Below are positions 1 through 12,120 of a stretch of 64,000 nucleotides of DNA, piece after piece. The notes under the pieces are model-generated. The model was given only the letters and a program-made list of their open reading frames with translations. It was not told the DNA's origin and made no database searches. The translations under genes and the position numbers were made by a program. Positions within the stretch are counted from its first letter, which is position 1. Each line of letters opens with the position of its first letter. The stretch comes from Streptomyces pactum (lineage in GTDB: Bacteria > Actinomycetota > Actinomycetes > Streptomycetales > Streptomycetaceae), in assembly GCF_016031615.1 (NCBI RefSeq), contig NZ_JACYXC010000001.1:1488001-1552000 (forward strand), given 5' to 3'.

Positions 1-3663
<3,663 letters not shown>

Positions 3664-4111
3664 CGGCTCTCCCGTCGTCGTCATGGCATCTGGCTGGTGC
3701 CGAGGGACGACGTTGGCCCTCTGCGAATTTCGTGCAGGTTACATGATGGTCCACTTCTCGGGAAGCGGATACTCCGTTTCAACATACGGACAACCGGGTG
3801 GGTTGACCGTGCGGTGTGGGGCGAAACGGGGGACCACCGCCGGGCGGTCCGGGGACGTGGCCCGGGGCGGAGGATGTCCGGGGCCGTCCCGGACGTCAGG
3901 CGGATCGGGCGGCACTGCCCTGCGCGCTTCCGCATTGTGCCCGCCGGAAAACGACCCGAAACCGCCGGGTAACGTGAATTCTCCCGAGTTCTCCGCCGGC
4001 TCGCCGGGGTGGGGCGGCGGGAGCGGGAGGGGCCGGGGGAGGATCACGCTCCCCGCCGGCCGGGCGCGGGCACCGCGCGGAGGGACAGCTTACGGCCGCC
4101 GCCGCGCCGTG
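3664..4111. promoter_or_regulatory. gltB upstream region, no gene
   Basis: This 448-bp stretch holds no convincing gene. The part nearest gltB (3720-3795) is less GC-rich than its surroundings, as expected for the gltB promoter. On the gltB strand it contains GTCCG-N6-GAAAC (3791-3776), a partial match to one half of a GlnR site (gTnAC-N6-GaAAC). Only one half-site pair is visible and the first element is imperfect, so GlnR control is a weak inference. The rest is featureless GC-rich sequence trailing the next gene. Confidence 0.35.
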
Positions 4112-4843
4112 TCAGCCCACGGCGGTGCCGAACAGGGCACCCAGGGCGTAGGTCACACCCGCCGCCGCGCCGCCCAGCGCCAGCTGGCGCAGGCCGCTGT
4201 ACCACCAGCTGCGCGCGGTCACCCGGGCGACGACCGCGCCGCAGGCGAACAGCCCGATCAGCGCCAGGATCACCGCGGGCCACAGCGCGGTGGCGCCCAG
4301 CAGGTACGGCAGCACCGGCAGCAGCGCGCCCAGCGCGAAGGAGCCGAACGAGGAGATGGCGGCGACCGTGGGGGACGGCAGGTCGTCCGGGTCCACGCCC
4401 AGCTCCTCGCGGGCGTGGATCTCCAGCGCCTGTTCCGGGTCCCGGGACAGCTGCTCGGCCACCTCACGGGCGAGCCGCGGTTCCACGCCCCGGGACTCGT
4501 AGAGCGCGGCCAGCTCCAGCAGCTCGTCCTTGGGGTGCCTGCGCAGCTCCCGCCGCTCCACCTCCAGCTCCGCCTCGACCAGCTCGCGCTGGGAGGCGAC
4601 CGAGGTGTACTCCCCCGCGGCCATCGAGAAGGCTCCGGCGGCCAGTCCGGCCAGGCCGGTGATGACGATGGTCTGCCGGTCCACCGCGCCGCCCGCGACG
4701 CCGGTCATCAGGGCCAGGTTGGAGACGAGTCCGTCCATCGCGCCGAACACTGCCGGCCGCAGCCAGCCGCCATTCACGTCGCGGTGGGTGTGGTTGTCGC
4801 GGTGGGCCACGTGCAGGGCCGCGGTGGAGTCGATGACGGACAT
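4112..4843 (-). CDS. VIT1/CCC1-family membrane transporter
   Basis: A 243-residue integral membrane protein of the VIT1/CCC1 family, whose characterised members move iron or manganese. Visible signatures are the first helix with GAMDGLVSNLALMTGVAGG, the second helix with AGLAAGAFSMAAGEYTSVASQRELVEAE, a charged cytoplasmic middle rich in Glu and Arg (about residues 85-150, the metal-binding domain in the family) and three C-terminal hydrophobic segments. The ATG at 4843 starts the conserved part and has GGGAG upstream; the open frame extends further but that part looks non-coding. It lies downstream of lgt on the same strand, but 329 bp away, so it is probably transcribed alone. The substrate cannot be told from sequence. 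Confidence 0.88.
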   Translation of the reverse strand: MSVIDSTAALHVAHRDNHTHRDVNGGWLRPAVFGAMDGLVSNLALMTGVAGGAVDRQTIVITGLAGLAAGAFSMAAGEYTSVASQRELVEAELEVERRELRRHPKDELLELAALYESRGVEPRLAREVAEQLSRDPEQALEIHAREELGVDPDDLPSPTVAAISSFGSFALGALLPVLPYLLGATALWPAVILALIGLFACGAVVARVTARSWWYSGLRQLALGGAAAGVTYALGALFGTAVG

Positions 4844-5172
4844 GACGGACGGTGCTCCCTTCCCCGTGGGCGGGCGGTGCTCGCCCGGTCCCAGCGCTTC
4901 GAAGGTACGCGCGAATGACGTGCTCCCGCCAGCAAGGAAGGCCGAACTTACCTCTCTGACCTGCGCAAACGCGCGGAGGCCGGGAAAATTCCCGGCTCGG
5001 GCAGGTCCTCGCCGGCGCCGGGATAGGTAAGCCATGCCTGCGCCGGACGCGCCTTACCCGGCTGGCGCGCCAGGGAGGGGCGACGCGCGCGGGGCGCGCG
5101 GGGCACGGGAGGCGCGGGAGGCGCGGGAGGCGCGGACCGGTGGGCGCCGCGTGGAGGGACTGCTGGTGGCCG
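4844..5172. other. Intergenic region upstream of the VIT1-family gene
   Basis: No gene is supported here. The section 4915-5035 is relatively AT-rich for this genome and probably holds the promoter of the VIT1-family gene. Two AGGTAAG words occur, one on each strand (about 4945 and 5025), but neither forms the full inverted repeat of an actinobacterial iron box. From 5080 to 5140 there is a short run of GGCGCGGGA-type direct repeats. Confidence 0.4.
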
Positions 5173-6861
5173 TCACCGGAGGCGGCGCCGAGCGGACCGC
5201 CCCGGGAGGTGCCGACGAGCCCGCGGCGAGGGTTGCCCGCCGGGGTGCCCGCCCGGGTCGACCCGCCCGGGAGCGCGGGGGCCGGGGTGCTGGGCACGGG
5301 CGCGTGCCGGTGGACGGATGTCGGCGGGAGGCGCGGCGCGGCCGTCCGGTGGGGCGATGGCGCCGGGGGGCGCGTCCGGGCCCAGGGGTACGCCGGGCGC
5401 GAGAGCCGGCGCTGCCGGAGGCCGGCCGGCGCCGGATGGGGAACGTCTCCGCCCCGGGGCGCCGGGGGGCGGAGGCGCCGGGATAGGGCGGCCGCCGGAC
5501 CCTGGGGGTCCGGCGGCCGTCGCGCCGTTTCGGTGGTACGCGTGCCCGGGGCGGGCCCTGGTGGGCGGGCCCTTCGGCCCGGGGATCAGCGGGTCGCCGA
5601 CCCCTTTGCGCTCTCCCGTGCTCCCGGTCGGCGCCGAGCCGTCGGCCGTCCCGCCCTTCGCCGGGGCCTCGTCGGCCGGGGCGTCCGCGGCCTCCGCGGT
5701 CCCGGCGCCGGCCTTCGCGGTCCCGGAGTCCGCGGTTTCGGCGTCGGCGCCGGTCAGGGCACCGGCCTCCGCCGCTCCGGAGGCGTCCGCCGCGGTCTCC
5801 GCGCCGGTGGTCTTCGGGGTGCCGTCGGCGGGCGCGCCGGCATCGGCCCGGTCCTCGCCGGTCTTCCCGGCACCGGCCTCCGCACCGCCGGCGGACCGCT
5901 CCGCCGCTCCGCCGGCCGCGGCGTCGCGGGACCCGGCACCACCGGAGTCCGCCGCCGTACCGGCCGCCGCCGGGGTGTCCGTACCGGCGGTTCCGCCGGC
6001 CGGGTCCGCGCCGTCGCCGGCCGCAGCGCCGGTACCGCCGGCCGGGCGGGGCTCCACCACGGCTTCCCGCCCGGGGGCCTTCTTCGCCGAGATCACCAGG
6101 TACGCCACCGCGGCGAGGAAGACCACGAGGGCGGTCCAGTTGTTGAACCGCAGGCCCAGGACGTGGTGCGCGTCGTCCACCCGCAGGTACTCCACCCAGA
6201 AGCGGCCCACGGTGTACGCCGCGACGTAGAGCGCGAAGGCGCGTCCGTGGCCCAGCTTGAAGCGGCGGTCGGCCCAGATGACCAGCAGCGCCACACCGAC
6301 GCACCACAGCGACTCGTAGAGGAAGGTGGGGTGGTAGGTCCCGGCGACGCGGCCGGCGTCGCTGTCCGCGTCGATCTTCAGCGCCCACGGCAGGTCGGTG
6401 GCCTTGCCGTACAGCTCCTGGTTGAACCAGTTGCCCCAGCGGCCGATGGCCTGCGCGAGGGCGATGCCGGGGGCGATGGCGTCGGCGTAGGCGGGCAGCG
6501 GGATGCCGCGCCGCCGGCAGCCGATCCAGGCGCCCACCGCGCCGAGCGCGATGGCCCCCCAGATACCGAGTCCGCCCTGCCAGATCTTGAAGGCATCGAC
6601 CCAGTCGCGCCCCTCGGAGAAGTACAGCTCGTAGTCGGTGACGACGTGGTAGAGGCGTCCGCCGATCAGGCCGAAGGGCACCGCCCAGACGGCGATGTCG
6701 GCGACCGTGCCCACCTGGCCGCCGCGGGCGACCCAGCGGCGGCCGCCGAGCCAGACCGCGACGAAGACACCGAGGATGATGCAGAAGGCGTAGCCGCGCA
6801 GCGGGATCGGACCGAGCTCGATCACGCCGGTCGAGGGGCTGGGAATGTATGCGAGGTCCAT
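5173..6861 (-). CDS. lgt: Prolipoprotein diacylglyceryl transferase with long C-terminal tail
   Basis: Transfers diacylglycerol from phosphatidylglycerol to the lipobox cysteine of prolipoproteins in the membrane; first step of lipoprotein maturation, paired functionally with lspA at 49629. Residues 1-265 are the Lgt core: hydrophobic segments, GLIGGRLYHVV, the signature region AQAIGRWGNWFNQELYG, and a final helix ending near VAYLVISAKKAP. After that comes a tail of about 290 residues rich in Ala, Gly, Pro, Glu and Asp. The tail up to about GDPLIPG (near 5585) has normal coding composition; the remaining 130 or so residues are Arg/Pro/Gly-rich, read through the hairpin at 5489-5519 and look like translated non-coding DNA. 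A TGA at 5588-5586 in the +1 frame would end the protein there. The start is the ATG at 6861. Confidence 0.93.
   Translation of the reverse strand: MDLAYIPSPSTGVIELGPIPLRGYAFCIILGVFVAVWLGGRRWVARGGQVGTVADIAVWAVPFGLIGGRLYHVVTDYELYFSEGRDWVDAFKIWQGGLGIWGAIALGAVGAWIGCRRRGIPLPAYADAIAPGIALAQAIGRWGNWFNQELYGKATDLPWALKIDADSDAGRVAGTYHPTFLYESLWCVGVALLVIWADRRFKLGHGRAFALYVAAYTVGRFWVEYLRVDDAHHVLGLRFNNWTALVVFLAAVAYLVISAKKAPGREAVVEPRPAGGTGAAAGDGADPAGGTAGTDTPAAAGTAADSGGAGSRDAAAGGAAERSAGGAEAGAGKTGEDRADAGAPADGTPKTTGAETAADASGAAEAGALTGADAETADSGTAKAGAGTAEAADAPADEAPAKGGTADGSAPTGSTGERKGVGDPLIPGPKGPPTRARPGHAYHRNGATAAGPPGSGGRPIPAPPPPGAPGRRRSPSGAGRPPAAPALAPGVPLGPDAPPGAIAPPDGRAAPPADIRPPARARAQHPGPRAPGRVDPGGHPGGQPSPRARRHLPGRSARRRLR
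5489..5519 (-). terminator. Strong hairpin, probable lgt terminator
   Basis: A perfect 14-bp inverted repeat (5489-5502 and 5506-5519) with a TGG loop, entirely G/C-rich except one A-T pair. It looks like the terminator of lgt, yet the lgt reading frame passes straight through it, which suggests that the original stop codon lay before it. Confidence 0.7.
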
Positions 6862-6945
6862 GGCAGGGACGACGCTACCCTGCCGGGCGGGAAGCGGGGC
6901 AACCCGCCCGGCGCAACGGGTGCGTAACAGGCGTCACCGGATGCG

Positions 6946-7743
6946 TCACTCCCCCGCCGCCCGGTCCACCAGCTGCCGCAGCCGGCGCGGGGTGAGCGGC
7001 TCGTTCCGGTCGCCGTAGATGTCCTCGCCGTCGAGCAGGACCGTCGGGGTGGAGTCGTGGCCGGACCCGGCGAAGGCGTCGGCGGACTTCTCCACCCAGC
7101 TGTCGTGGGTGCCCCGGTGGACGCAGCGCCGGAAGGCCTCGGTGTCCAGGCCGTCGACCCGCCCGGCCAGGTCGATCAGGCGGCCCTTGTCGGCGAAGGC
7201 GTCGTCGGTCTCCTCCGGCTGGTGGGTGTAGAGCAGGTCGTGGTAGGCGGTGAACCGGCCCGCGTCCTGGGCGCAGGCGGCCGCGTTGGCGGCGTTCCGG
7301 GAGCCCGTGCCGCCCAGGTTGCCGTCGATGATGGTGACCAGGCGGTACTCGGTGCGCAGCCGGCCGGCGTCCTGGAGGTCGTGGATGGTGTCGCGGAAGG
7401 CCTCCTCGAACTGCTTGCAGGCCGGGCAGCGGAAGTCCTCGTAGATGGTGAGGGTGGCCGGGGCGTTTGCCGGGCCGGCCGGGATCACCAGCCGGTCCCG
7501 GCCGGTGGCGCCCTTCGGCGGGGTCACCGGGCCGCCGGGTTCGTCGTCGTCGTCACCGGAGAGCAGGACGCCGATGAGGGCCGCGGCGCCGAGCACGACC
7601 ACCCCCAGGGCCGCCACGATCAGCACCCGGCGGCGCTTCTCGCGGGCCCGGTCGCGCTCCTGCTGCTCCCGCATCCGGGCCCGGGCGCCGCGCTGCCCGC
7701 CGCCCTCGCCGCTTCTGTCACTTCTGCCGCTTCTGTCGCTCAC
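6946..7743 (-). CDS. Membrane-anchored DsbA-like thioredoxin-fold protein
   Basis: A 265-residue protein: basic, repetitive N-terminus (SDRSGRSDRSG), one transmembrane helix (about VLIVAALGVVVLGAAALIGVLL), a short linker, then an extracellular DsbA-like domain (thioredoxin_4 type) with active-site CPAC in YEDFRCPACKQF and the cis-Pro region in GHDSTPTVLLDG. Probably a thiol oxidoreductase acting on exported proteins. The start is uncertain: I chose the GTG at 7743; an internal ATG at 7674 (MREQQERDRAREKRRR) would still leave the anchor and domain intact. It sits between trpA and lgt on the same strand. Two further CPAC proteins occur at 39250 and 41331. Confidence 0.85.
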   Translation of the reverse strand: MSDRSGRSDRSGEGGGQRGARARMREQQERDRAREKRRRVLIVAALGVVVLGAAALIGVLLSGDDDDEPGGPVTPPKGATGRDRLVIPAGPANAPATLTIYEDFRCPACKQFEEAFRDTIHDLQDAGRLRTEYRLVTIIDGNLGGTGSRNAANAAACAQDAGRFTAYHDLLYTHQPEETDDAFADKGRLIDLAGRVDGLDTEAFRRCVHRGTHDSWVEKSADAFAGSGHDSTPTVLLDGEDIYGDRNEPLTPRRLRQLVDRAAGE

Positions 7744-7857
7744 GTCCCGGTACAACGAGGCGGAGAGGCGCACTCGGCACCCCTCCGCCCGCCATTCCCC
7801 CGAATCCCTCCGGTTCCGCCCGGTTTTTCGCCCGAACGGAGTCACCGGCCGCCCGGG

Positions 7858-7887
7858 GGTCCGGCCCGGCCCGGGTGGCCCCGGACC
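7858..7887 (-). terminator. Possible trpA terminator
   Basis: Arms GGTCCGG (7858-7864) and CCGGACC (7881-7887) enclose a smaller CCCGG/CCGGG stem. The structure starts 26 bases after the trpA stop and precedes the dsbA-like gene. No T-tract is present, as is usual in this genome. Confidence 0.4.
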
Positions 7888-7912
7888 GGGCGGGACGAGG
7901 GTGCGCCGCGGC

Positions 7913-8728
7913 TCACGCCCGCCGCCGCACCCCCTGGGCGAGTTCCCCGGCGAGGGTGCGGACCGCGGCCAGCCCGGCGGGCAGGTCCGGCGCGTCCAGC
8001 AGCCGCTTGACGAACGCCGAGCCCACGATCACCCCGTCGGCGAAGCCGGCCACCTCGGCGGCCTGCGCGGCGTCGGAGACCCCGAGCCCCACGCAGACCG
8101 GCAGGTCGGTGGTGGCCCGCACCCGGCCCACCAGGCTCTCCGCCTCCCGGCCCACCGACTCCCGGGTGCCGGTGACGCCCATCAGGGACGCCGCGTAGAC
8201 GAAGCCGCTGCCGGCCGCGGTGATGGCGGCCAGCCGCTCGTCCCGGCTGCTGGGCGCCACCACGAAGACCGTGGCGAGCCCGTGCTTGCCGGCGTGCTCG
8301 CGCCACAGCGCCGACTCCTGCACCGGCAGGTCGGGCAGGATGCAGCCCGCGCCGCCGGCCTCGGCCAGCTCGGCGGTGAAGTGCTCCACGCCGTACCGGT
8401 CGATCGGGTTCCAGTACGTCATGACCAGCACCGGCTTGCCGGTGGCGCCGTGCACCTCGCGAACGGTGCGCATCACGTCCGCGATCCGCACCCCGCCGCG
8501 CAGCGCGATGTCGTCGGCGGTCTGGATGACCGGCCCGTCGAGCACCGGGTCGCTGTGCGGCAGCCCGATCTCCACCACGTCGGCGCCGGCGTCGAGCACG
8601 GCCGTCGCGGCGGCGATCCCGTCGTCCACGGTCGGGAACCCGGCCGGCAGGTAGGCGATGAGGGCGGCGCGGCCCTCCTCCCGGGCGGCGGCGAGGGTGT
8701 CGGTCAGCAGCTGGATGTTCCCGTTCAC
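7913..8728 (-). CDS. trpA: Tryptophan synthase alpha subunit
   Basis: Cleaves indole-3-glycerol phosphate to indole and glyceraldehyde-3-phosphate; indole passes to TrpB. 271 residues, normal length. Visible are the catalytic Glu in ADVVEIGLPHSDP, the conserved LPDLP loop (AGCILPDLPVQE), GFVYAASLMGVTGTR and the phosphate-binding GLGVSDAAQ and VIVGSAFVK. The GTG start overlaps the trpB stop by four bases (GTGA, 8725-8728), so the two subunits are translationally coupled. Last gene of the trpC-trpM-trpB-trpA unit. Confidence 0.97.
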   Translation of the reverse strand: MNGNIQLLTDTLAAAREEGRAALIAYLPAGFPTVDDGIAAATAVLDAGADVVEIGLPHSDPVLDGPVIQTADDIALRGGVRIADVMRTVREVHGATGKPVLVMTYWNPIDRYGVEHFTAELAEAGGAGCILPDLPVQESALWREHAGKHGLATVFVVAPSSRDERLAAITAAGSGFVYAASLMGVTGTRESVGREAESLVGRVRATTDLPVCVGLGVSDAAQAAEVAGFADGVIVGSAFVKRLLDAPDLPAGLAAVRTLAGELAQGVRRRA

Positions 8729-10020
8729 TCCGCGTCCCCCCGGATCTCGGCGATCTCGCCGTTGCCGCCGGTCGCGGCGGGCTCCACCGCCGCGTCGGTG
8801 TCGTACAGGTTGAAGTACCGGGCGGCGGTGTCCATGTCCTTGTCGCCGCGCCCGGACAGGTTGACCACGATCAGCCCGTCGCGGCCGAGCTCCCGCCCGA
8901 CCTCCAGGGCCCCGGCGAGCGCGTGCGCGCTCTCGATCGCCGGGATGATCCCCTCGGTGCGGGAGAGCAGCCGCAGCGCCTGCATCGCCGCGTCGTCGGT
9001 GACGGCCCGGTACTCGCCCCGGCCGCTGTCCTTGAGGTAGGCGTGCTCGGGGCCGACGCCCGGGTAGTCCAGCCCCGCGGAGATGGAGTACGGCTCGGTG
9101 ATCTGGCCCTCCTCGTCCTGCAGGACGTAGGACCGGGAGCCGTGCAGCACGCCGGGCTCGCCCGCGGTCAGGGTCGCCGCGTGCTCCCCGGTGTGCACGC
9201 CGTGGCCGGCCGGTTCGCAGCCGATCAGGCGCACCGAGGCGTCCGGGATGAAGGCGTGGAAGAGGCCGATGGCGTTGGAGCCGCCGCCCACGCAGGCGAT
9301 GGCCGCGTCGGGCAGCCGCCCGGTCCGCTCCAGGATCTGCCGGCGGGCCTCCACGCCGATGACGCGGTGGAAGTCGCGCACCATCGCGGGGAAGGGGTGG
9401 GGGCCGGCGACGGTGCCGAACAGGTAGTGGGTGCGGTCCACGTTGGCGACCCAGTCGCGGAACGCCTCGTTGATGGCGTCCTTGAGGGTGCGGCTGCCGG
9501 ACTTCACGGCGACCACCTCGGCGCCGAGCATGCGCATCCGGGCGACGTTGAGCGCCTGCCGCTCGGTGTCCACCTCGCCCATGTAGATGGTGCACTCCAG
9601 GCCGAAGAGGGCGCAGGCGGTGGCGGTGGCGACGCCGTGCTGGCCGGCACCGGTCTCCGCGATCACCCGGGTCTTGCCCATCCGCTTGGTGAGCAGGGCC
9701 TGCCCGAGCACGTTGTTGATCTTGTGGGATCCGGTGTGGTTGAGGTCCTCGCGCTTGAGGAAGATGCGGGCGCCGCCCGCGTGCCCGGCGAAGCGGGGCA
9801 CCTCGGTGAGGGCGCTGGGCCGGCCGGTGTAGTGGACCATCAGGTCCTCCAGCTCGGCGGCGAAGGCGGGGTCCGCCTTGGCCTTCCGGTACTCCACGGC
9901 GACCTCGTCCACCGCGGCCACCAGCGCCTCGGGGATGAACGTGCCGCCGAACGCGCCGAAGTATCCGTCGGCGGTGGGGACCAGACCCTCGGGGTCCGGG
10001 ATGAAGAAGTCAGAGGACAT
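8725..10020 (-). CDS. trpB: Tryptophan synthase beta subunit
   Basis: PLP enzyme that condenses indole with serine. 431 residues. The PLP lysine is in LNHTGSHKINNVLGQAL, the phosphate-binding glycine run in CVGGGSNAIGLFHAF, and the substrate-binding segment ETGAGQHGVATATACALFG is complete. The ATG at 10020 has a clear GGAGGAG ribosome site. The C-terminal 20 residues form an acidic, variable tail. Coupled to trpA through a GTGA overlap; separated from trpM by 353 bp, so it may also have its own promoter. Confidence 0.98.
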   Translation of the reverse strand: MSSDFFIPDPEGLVPTADGYFGAFGGTFIPEALVAAVDEVAVEYRKAKADPAFAAELEDLMVHYTGRPSALTEVPRFAGHAGGARIFLKREDLNHTGSHKINNVLGQALLTKRMGKTRVIAETGAGQHGVATATACALFGLECTIYMGEVDTERQALNVARMRMLGAEVVAVKSGSRTLKDAINEAFRDWVANVDRTHYLFGTVAGPHPFPAMVRDFHRVIGVEARRQILERTGRLPDAAIACVGGGSNAIGLFHAFIPDASVRLIGCEPAGHGVHTGEHAATLTAGEPGVLHGSRSYVLQDEEGQITEPYSISAGLDYPGVGPEHAYLKDSGRGEYRAVTDDAAMQALRLLSRTEGIIPAIESAHALAGALEVGRELGRDGLIVVNLSGRGDKDMDTAARYFNLYDTDAAVEPAATGGNGEIAEIRGDAE

Positions 10021-10373
10021 CCGACGTACTCCTCCGTCGGGGCGGGGAGCCCCGACCTGTACTGGTATGACATGGGATGAGGGGGATCACGATGCGGGGC
10101 GTGCCCCGGCCGGTCCGCTCGATGGGGAGCCGGCGCCGTGGCGGCGCGCCGCGCGGGAAACCGTCCGGCCGCCCGGTGCCCCGGGGCCGCCGCGGCCGGG
10201 ACGTGCCCGGCCGGCCCGGGGCCGCCCGGAGGGGGCGCGGCGTACGGGCGGGAGGGATTCCCGGTGCGGGGCCGCCGGTACGGCGGGTCCCGGTGGCGGT
10301 CCGGCCGTACCGGCCGGTCACCGCGGGTGTGCGACGCGGACCGGGCGGTTGCGCACCGCGGGCGGTGCGGCTG
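10021..10373. other. trpM-trpB spacer with imperfect hairpin
   Basis: 353 bp without a supported gene. The strongest element is an imperfect GC-rich stem-loop at about 10178-10222 in which GCCCCGGG pairs with CCCGGGGC and CGGCCGGG with CCCGGCCG, with small bulges. On the minus strand it lies between trpM and trpB and could act as a partial terminator or attenuator. Next to trpB the sequence is less GC-rich (10055-10090), so a separate trpB promoter is possible. I see no Trp-rich leader peptide. Confidence 0.4.
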
Positions 10374-10541
10374 TCAGCCGGCGGACGGACGGTGGTCGGC
10401 CACCGTGCGCCATCGCATGCCGTTGATCTGTCCCGGCTCACAGCCGATGTGGTAGCGCACCCGGCGGCCGTGGACCCGGCGGGCGGGCGCGCGGCAGCCC
10501 CGGGGACGGCACCCCGGAGCCAGTCGCGCGTACGCCCGCAT
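10374..10541 (-). CDS. trpM: TrpM small conserved protein
   Basis: A 55-residue ORF starting with ATG five bases after the trpC stop and ending with TGA at 10374. The protein is very basic and contains a Cys-rich, Arg-rich core (ARLAPGCRPRGCRAPARRV) followed by GCEPGQINGMRW. Position between trpC and trpB and this composition match the TrpM proteins of Streptomyces, which have been linked in S. coelicolor to tryptophan supply, antibiotic production and differentiation (recalled from the literature). The molecular function is unknown; the positive charge and three cysteines would fit nucleic-acid or metal binding, which is only inference. The tight spacing suggests coupling to trpC. Confidence 0.82.
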   Translation of the reverse strand: MRAYARLAPGCRPRGCRAPARRVHGRRVRYHIGCEPGQINGMRWRTVADHRPSAG

Positions 10542-10546
10542 GCCGC

Positions 10547-11356
10547 TCAGCCCCGTCCGTGCCGCAGGGCCGGGTGGGCGCCGGCCGCGACCAGGTCCGC
10601 GACGGCGGTCCTGGGGTCCCGGCCGGTCACCAGGGACTCACCGACGAGCACCGCGTCGGCACCGTCGTTGGCGTAGGCGATGAGGTCGTGCGGGCCGCGC
10701 ACCCCGGACTCGGCCACCTTGACGATGTGGTCCGGGATCTCCGGCGCGACCTGCGCGAAGTTGTTCCGGTCGACTTCCAGGGTCTTGAGGTTGCGGGCGT
10801 TGACGCCGATGACGCGGGCCCCGGCGTCCACCGCGCGGGCGACCTCTTCCTCGTCGTGCACCTCGACCAGCGGGGTCAGGCCGATGGACTCGGCCCGCTC
10901 GATCAGCGAGACCAGCGCCGGCTGGTCCAGGGCCGCGACGATCAGCAGGGCGAGGTCGGCGCCGTACGCGCGGGCCTCCCACAGCTGGTAGGAGGTGACG
11001 ATGAAGTCCTTGCGGAGCACCGGGATGTCCACCCGGGCCCGGACCGCCTCCAGGTCCTCCAGGGACCCGCCGAAGCGCCGCTGTTCGGTGAGCACGCTGA
11101 TGACGGCCGCGCCGCCCGCCTCGTAGTCCGCGGCGAGCCCGGCCGGGTCGGCGATGGCGGCGAGCGCGCCCTTGGACGGGCTGGAGCGCTTCACCTCGCA
11201 GATCACCTTGATGTCGTCGCCCTTGAGCGCGGCGGCCCCGTCCTTGGCCTGCGGCGCCTTGGTGGCCCGCTCCTTGAGCTCGTCGAGGGTGACCCGCGCC
11301 TGCCGCTCCGCGAGGTCCGCGCGGACACCGTCGATGATCTCGTCGAGCACACTCAC
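10547..11356 (-). CDS. trpC: Indole-3-glycerol phosphate synthase
   Basis: Converts carboxyphenylaminodeoxyribulose phosphate to indole-3-glycerol phosphate. 269 residues. Catalytic lysines are visible in ICEVKRSSPSKG and VLRKDFIV, with the conserved GVNARNLKTLEVD and AESGVRGPHD segments and a phosphate site at ADAVLVGESLV. The GTG at 11356 (SVLDEIIDGVRADLAERQ) is the conserved family start and has AAGGGGG upstream; a longer open frame reaches 11500 but its extra part is Arg/Pro-rich and non-coding-like. Heads the trpC-trpM-trpB-trpA unit. Confidence 0.97.
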   Translation of the reverse strand: MSVLDEIIDGVRADLAERQARVTLDELKERATKAPQAKDGAAALKGDDIKVICEVKRSSPSKGALAAIADPAGLAADYEAGGAAVISVLTEQRRFGGSLEDLEAVRARVDIPVLRKDFIVTSYQLWEARAYGADLALLIVAALDQPALVSLIERAESIGLTPLVEVHDEEEVARAVDAGARVIGVNARNLKTLEVDRNNFAQVAPEIPDHIVKVAESGVRGPHDLIAYANDGADAVLVGESLVTGRDPRTAVADLVAAGAHPALRHGRG

Positions 11357-11519
11357 GCGAGCGGCCCCCTTCCGGACGGGGATGGAGCTTCGGGCTGTTG
11401 CCGGTGGCCGCGGCGGACCGCTGCACCTTGACGATGGTATCCGCCGCCGGACGGAGGTTCCGCATCCGGTCGGCCGTCGTCCCGGCACGTGGACGATCAC
11501 GCCGGATCGGAGTGCCTGG

Positions 11520-11984
11520 TCAGGGCGTCAGAGCGGCCCCGGCGTCCAGGTTGCGGACCACCGTGAACAGGACCGTCAGCACCGCCGCGATCCACAGGTG
11601 GACGGTGCCGGGCCGCGGGGCGGGCGCCGGGCGGCCGGCGGCGGCGCACCGCAGCCACCTCAGCCAGTACCCGGCGAGGACCAGGTAGCCGGCGAGGGCG
11701 AGCGCGTTGGCGTGCAGGGCGGTGGTCAGGTCCCCGTGCGCCAGGGCGTGCGCGCCGCGCAGACCGCCGCAGCCGGGGCAGAGCAGGCCGGTGTGGTGCA
11801 GCAGCGGGCACACCGGGTAGTGCCCCGGTTCGCCGGGGTCCACCAGCGCCACCGCGGTGAAGGCCGCGGCCGCCGCGGCGAGCGCGCCCAGCGGGGCCGC
11901 CAGGCGGCGCGCGGTGCCCGCCGGCCGGGGCCCGGCGGGCGGGCGCACCGGGGCGGTCGGCGGGCGTACCGGGGTGCGGCTCAC
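11520..11984 (-). CDS. DUF2752 membrane protein
   Basis: A 154-residue membrane protein with the DUF2752 signature CPLLHHTGLLCPGCGGLRGAH in the middle, one helix before it (LAAPLGALAAAAAAFTAVAL) and two after it. Function of the family is unknown; the paired cysteines are its hallmark. The GTG start is preceded by CAGACT six bases upstream, which looks like a -10 element of a leaderless transcript. It lies between trpC and trpE, as commonly seen in Streptomyces, so it may be expressed with the tryptophan genes, though no role in the pathway is shown. Confidence 0.85.
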   Translation of the reverse strand: MSRTPVRPPTAPVRPPAGPRPAGTARRLAAPLGALAAAAAAFTAVALVDPGEPGHYPVCPLLHHTGLLCPGCGGLRGAHALAHGDLTTALHANALALAGYLVLAGYWLRWLRCAAAGRPAPAPRPGTVHLWIAAVLTVLFTVVRNLDAGAALTP

Positions 11985-12120
11985 CCGTCGAGTCTGCCCG
12001 GCGCCCGCCCCGGGCGCAGCCGCTGCGGGCGGGCGTTCCCCCGGGTGGCGGGGCCTTCGCCCGGACGGGGCGGCCGGCGGGGTCCGCCGCGCCCCTGGGA
12101 CCGGGGCCGGGCCCCGTGAC

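Noticed and set aside
3664..4111. ORFs of 80-100 residues in the gltB upstream gap
   Set aside because: Arg/Pro/Gly-rich without starts supported by ribosome sites; several overlap each other in different frames.
5020..5060. Possible iron box near the VIT1-family gene
   Set aside because: AGGTAAGCC is present but the opposite half is not, so it does not form the DmdR/IdeR inverted repeat.
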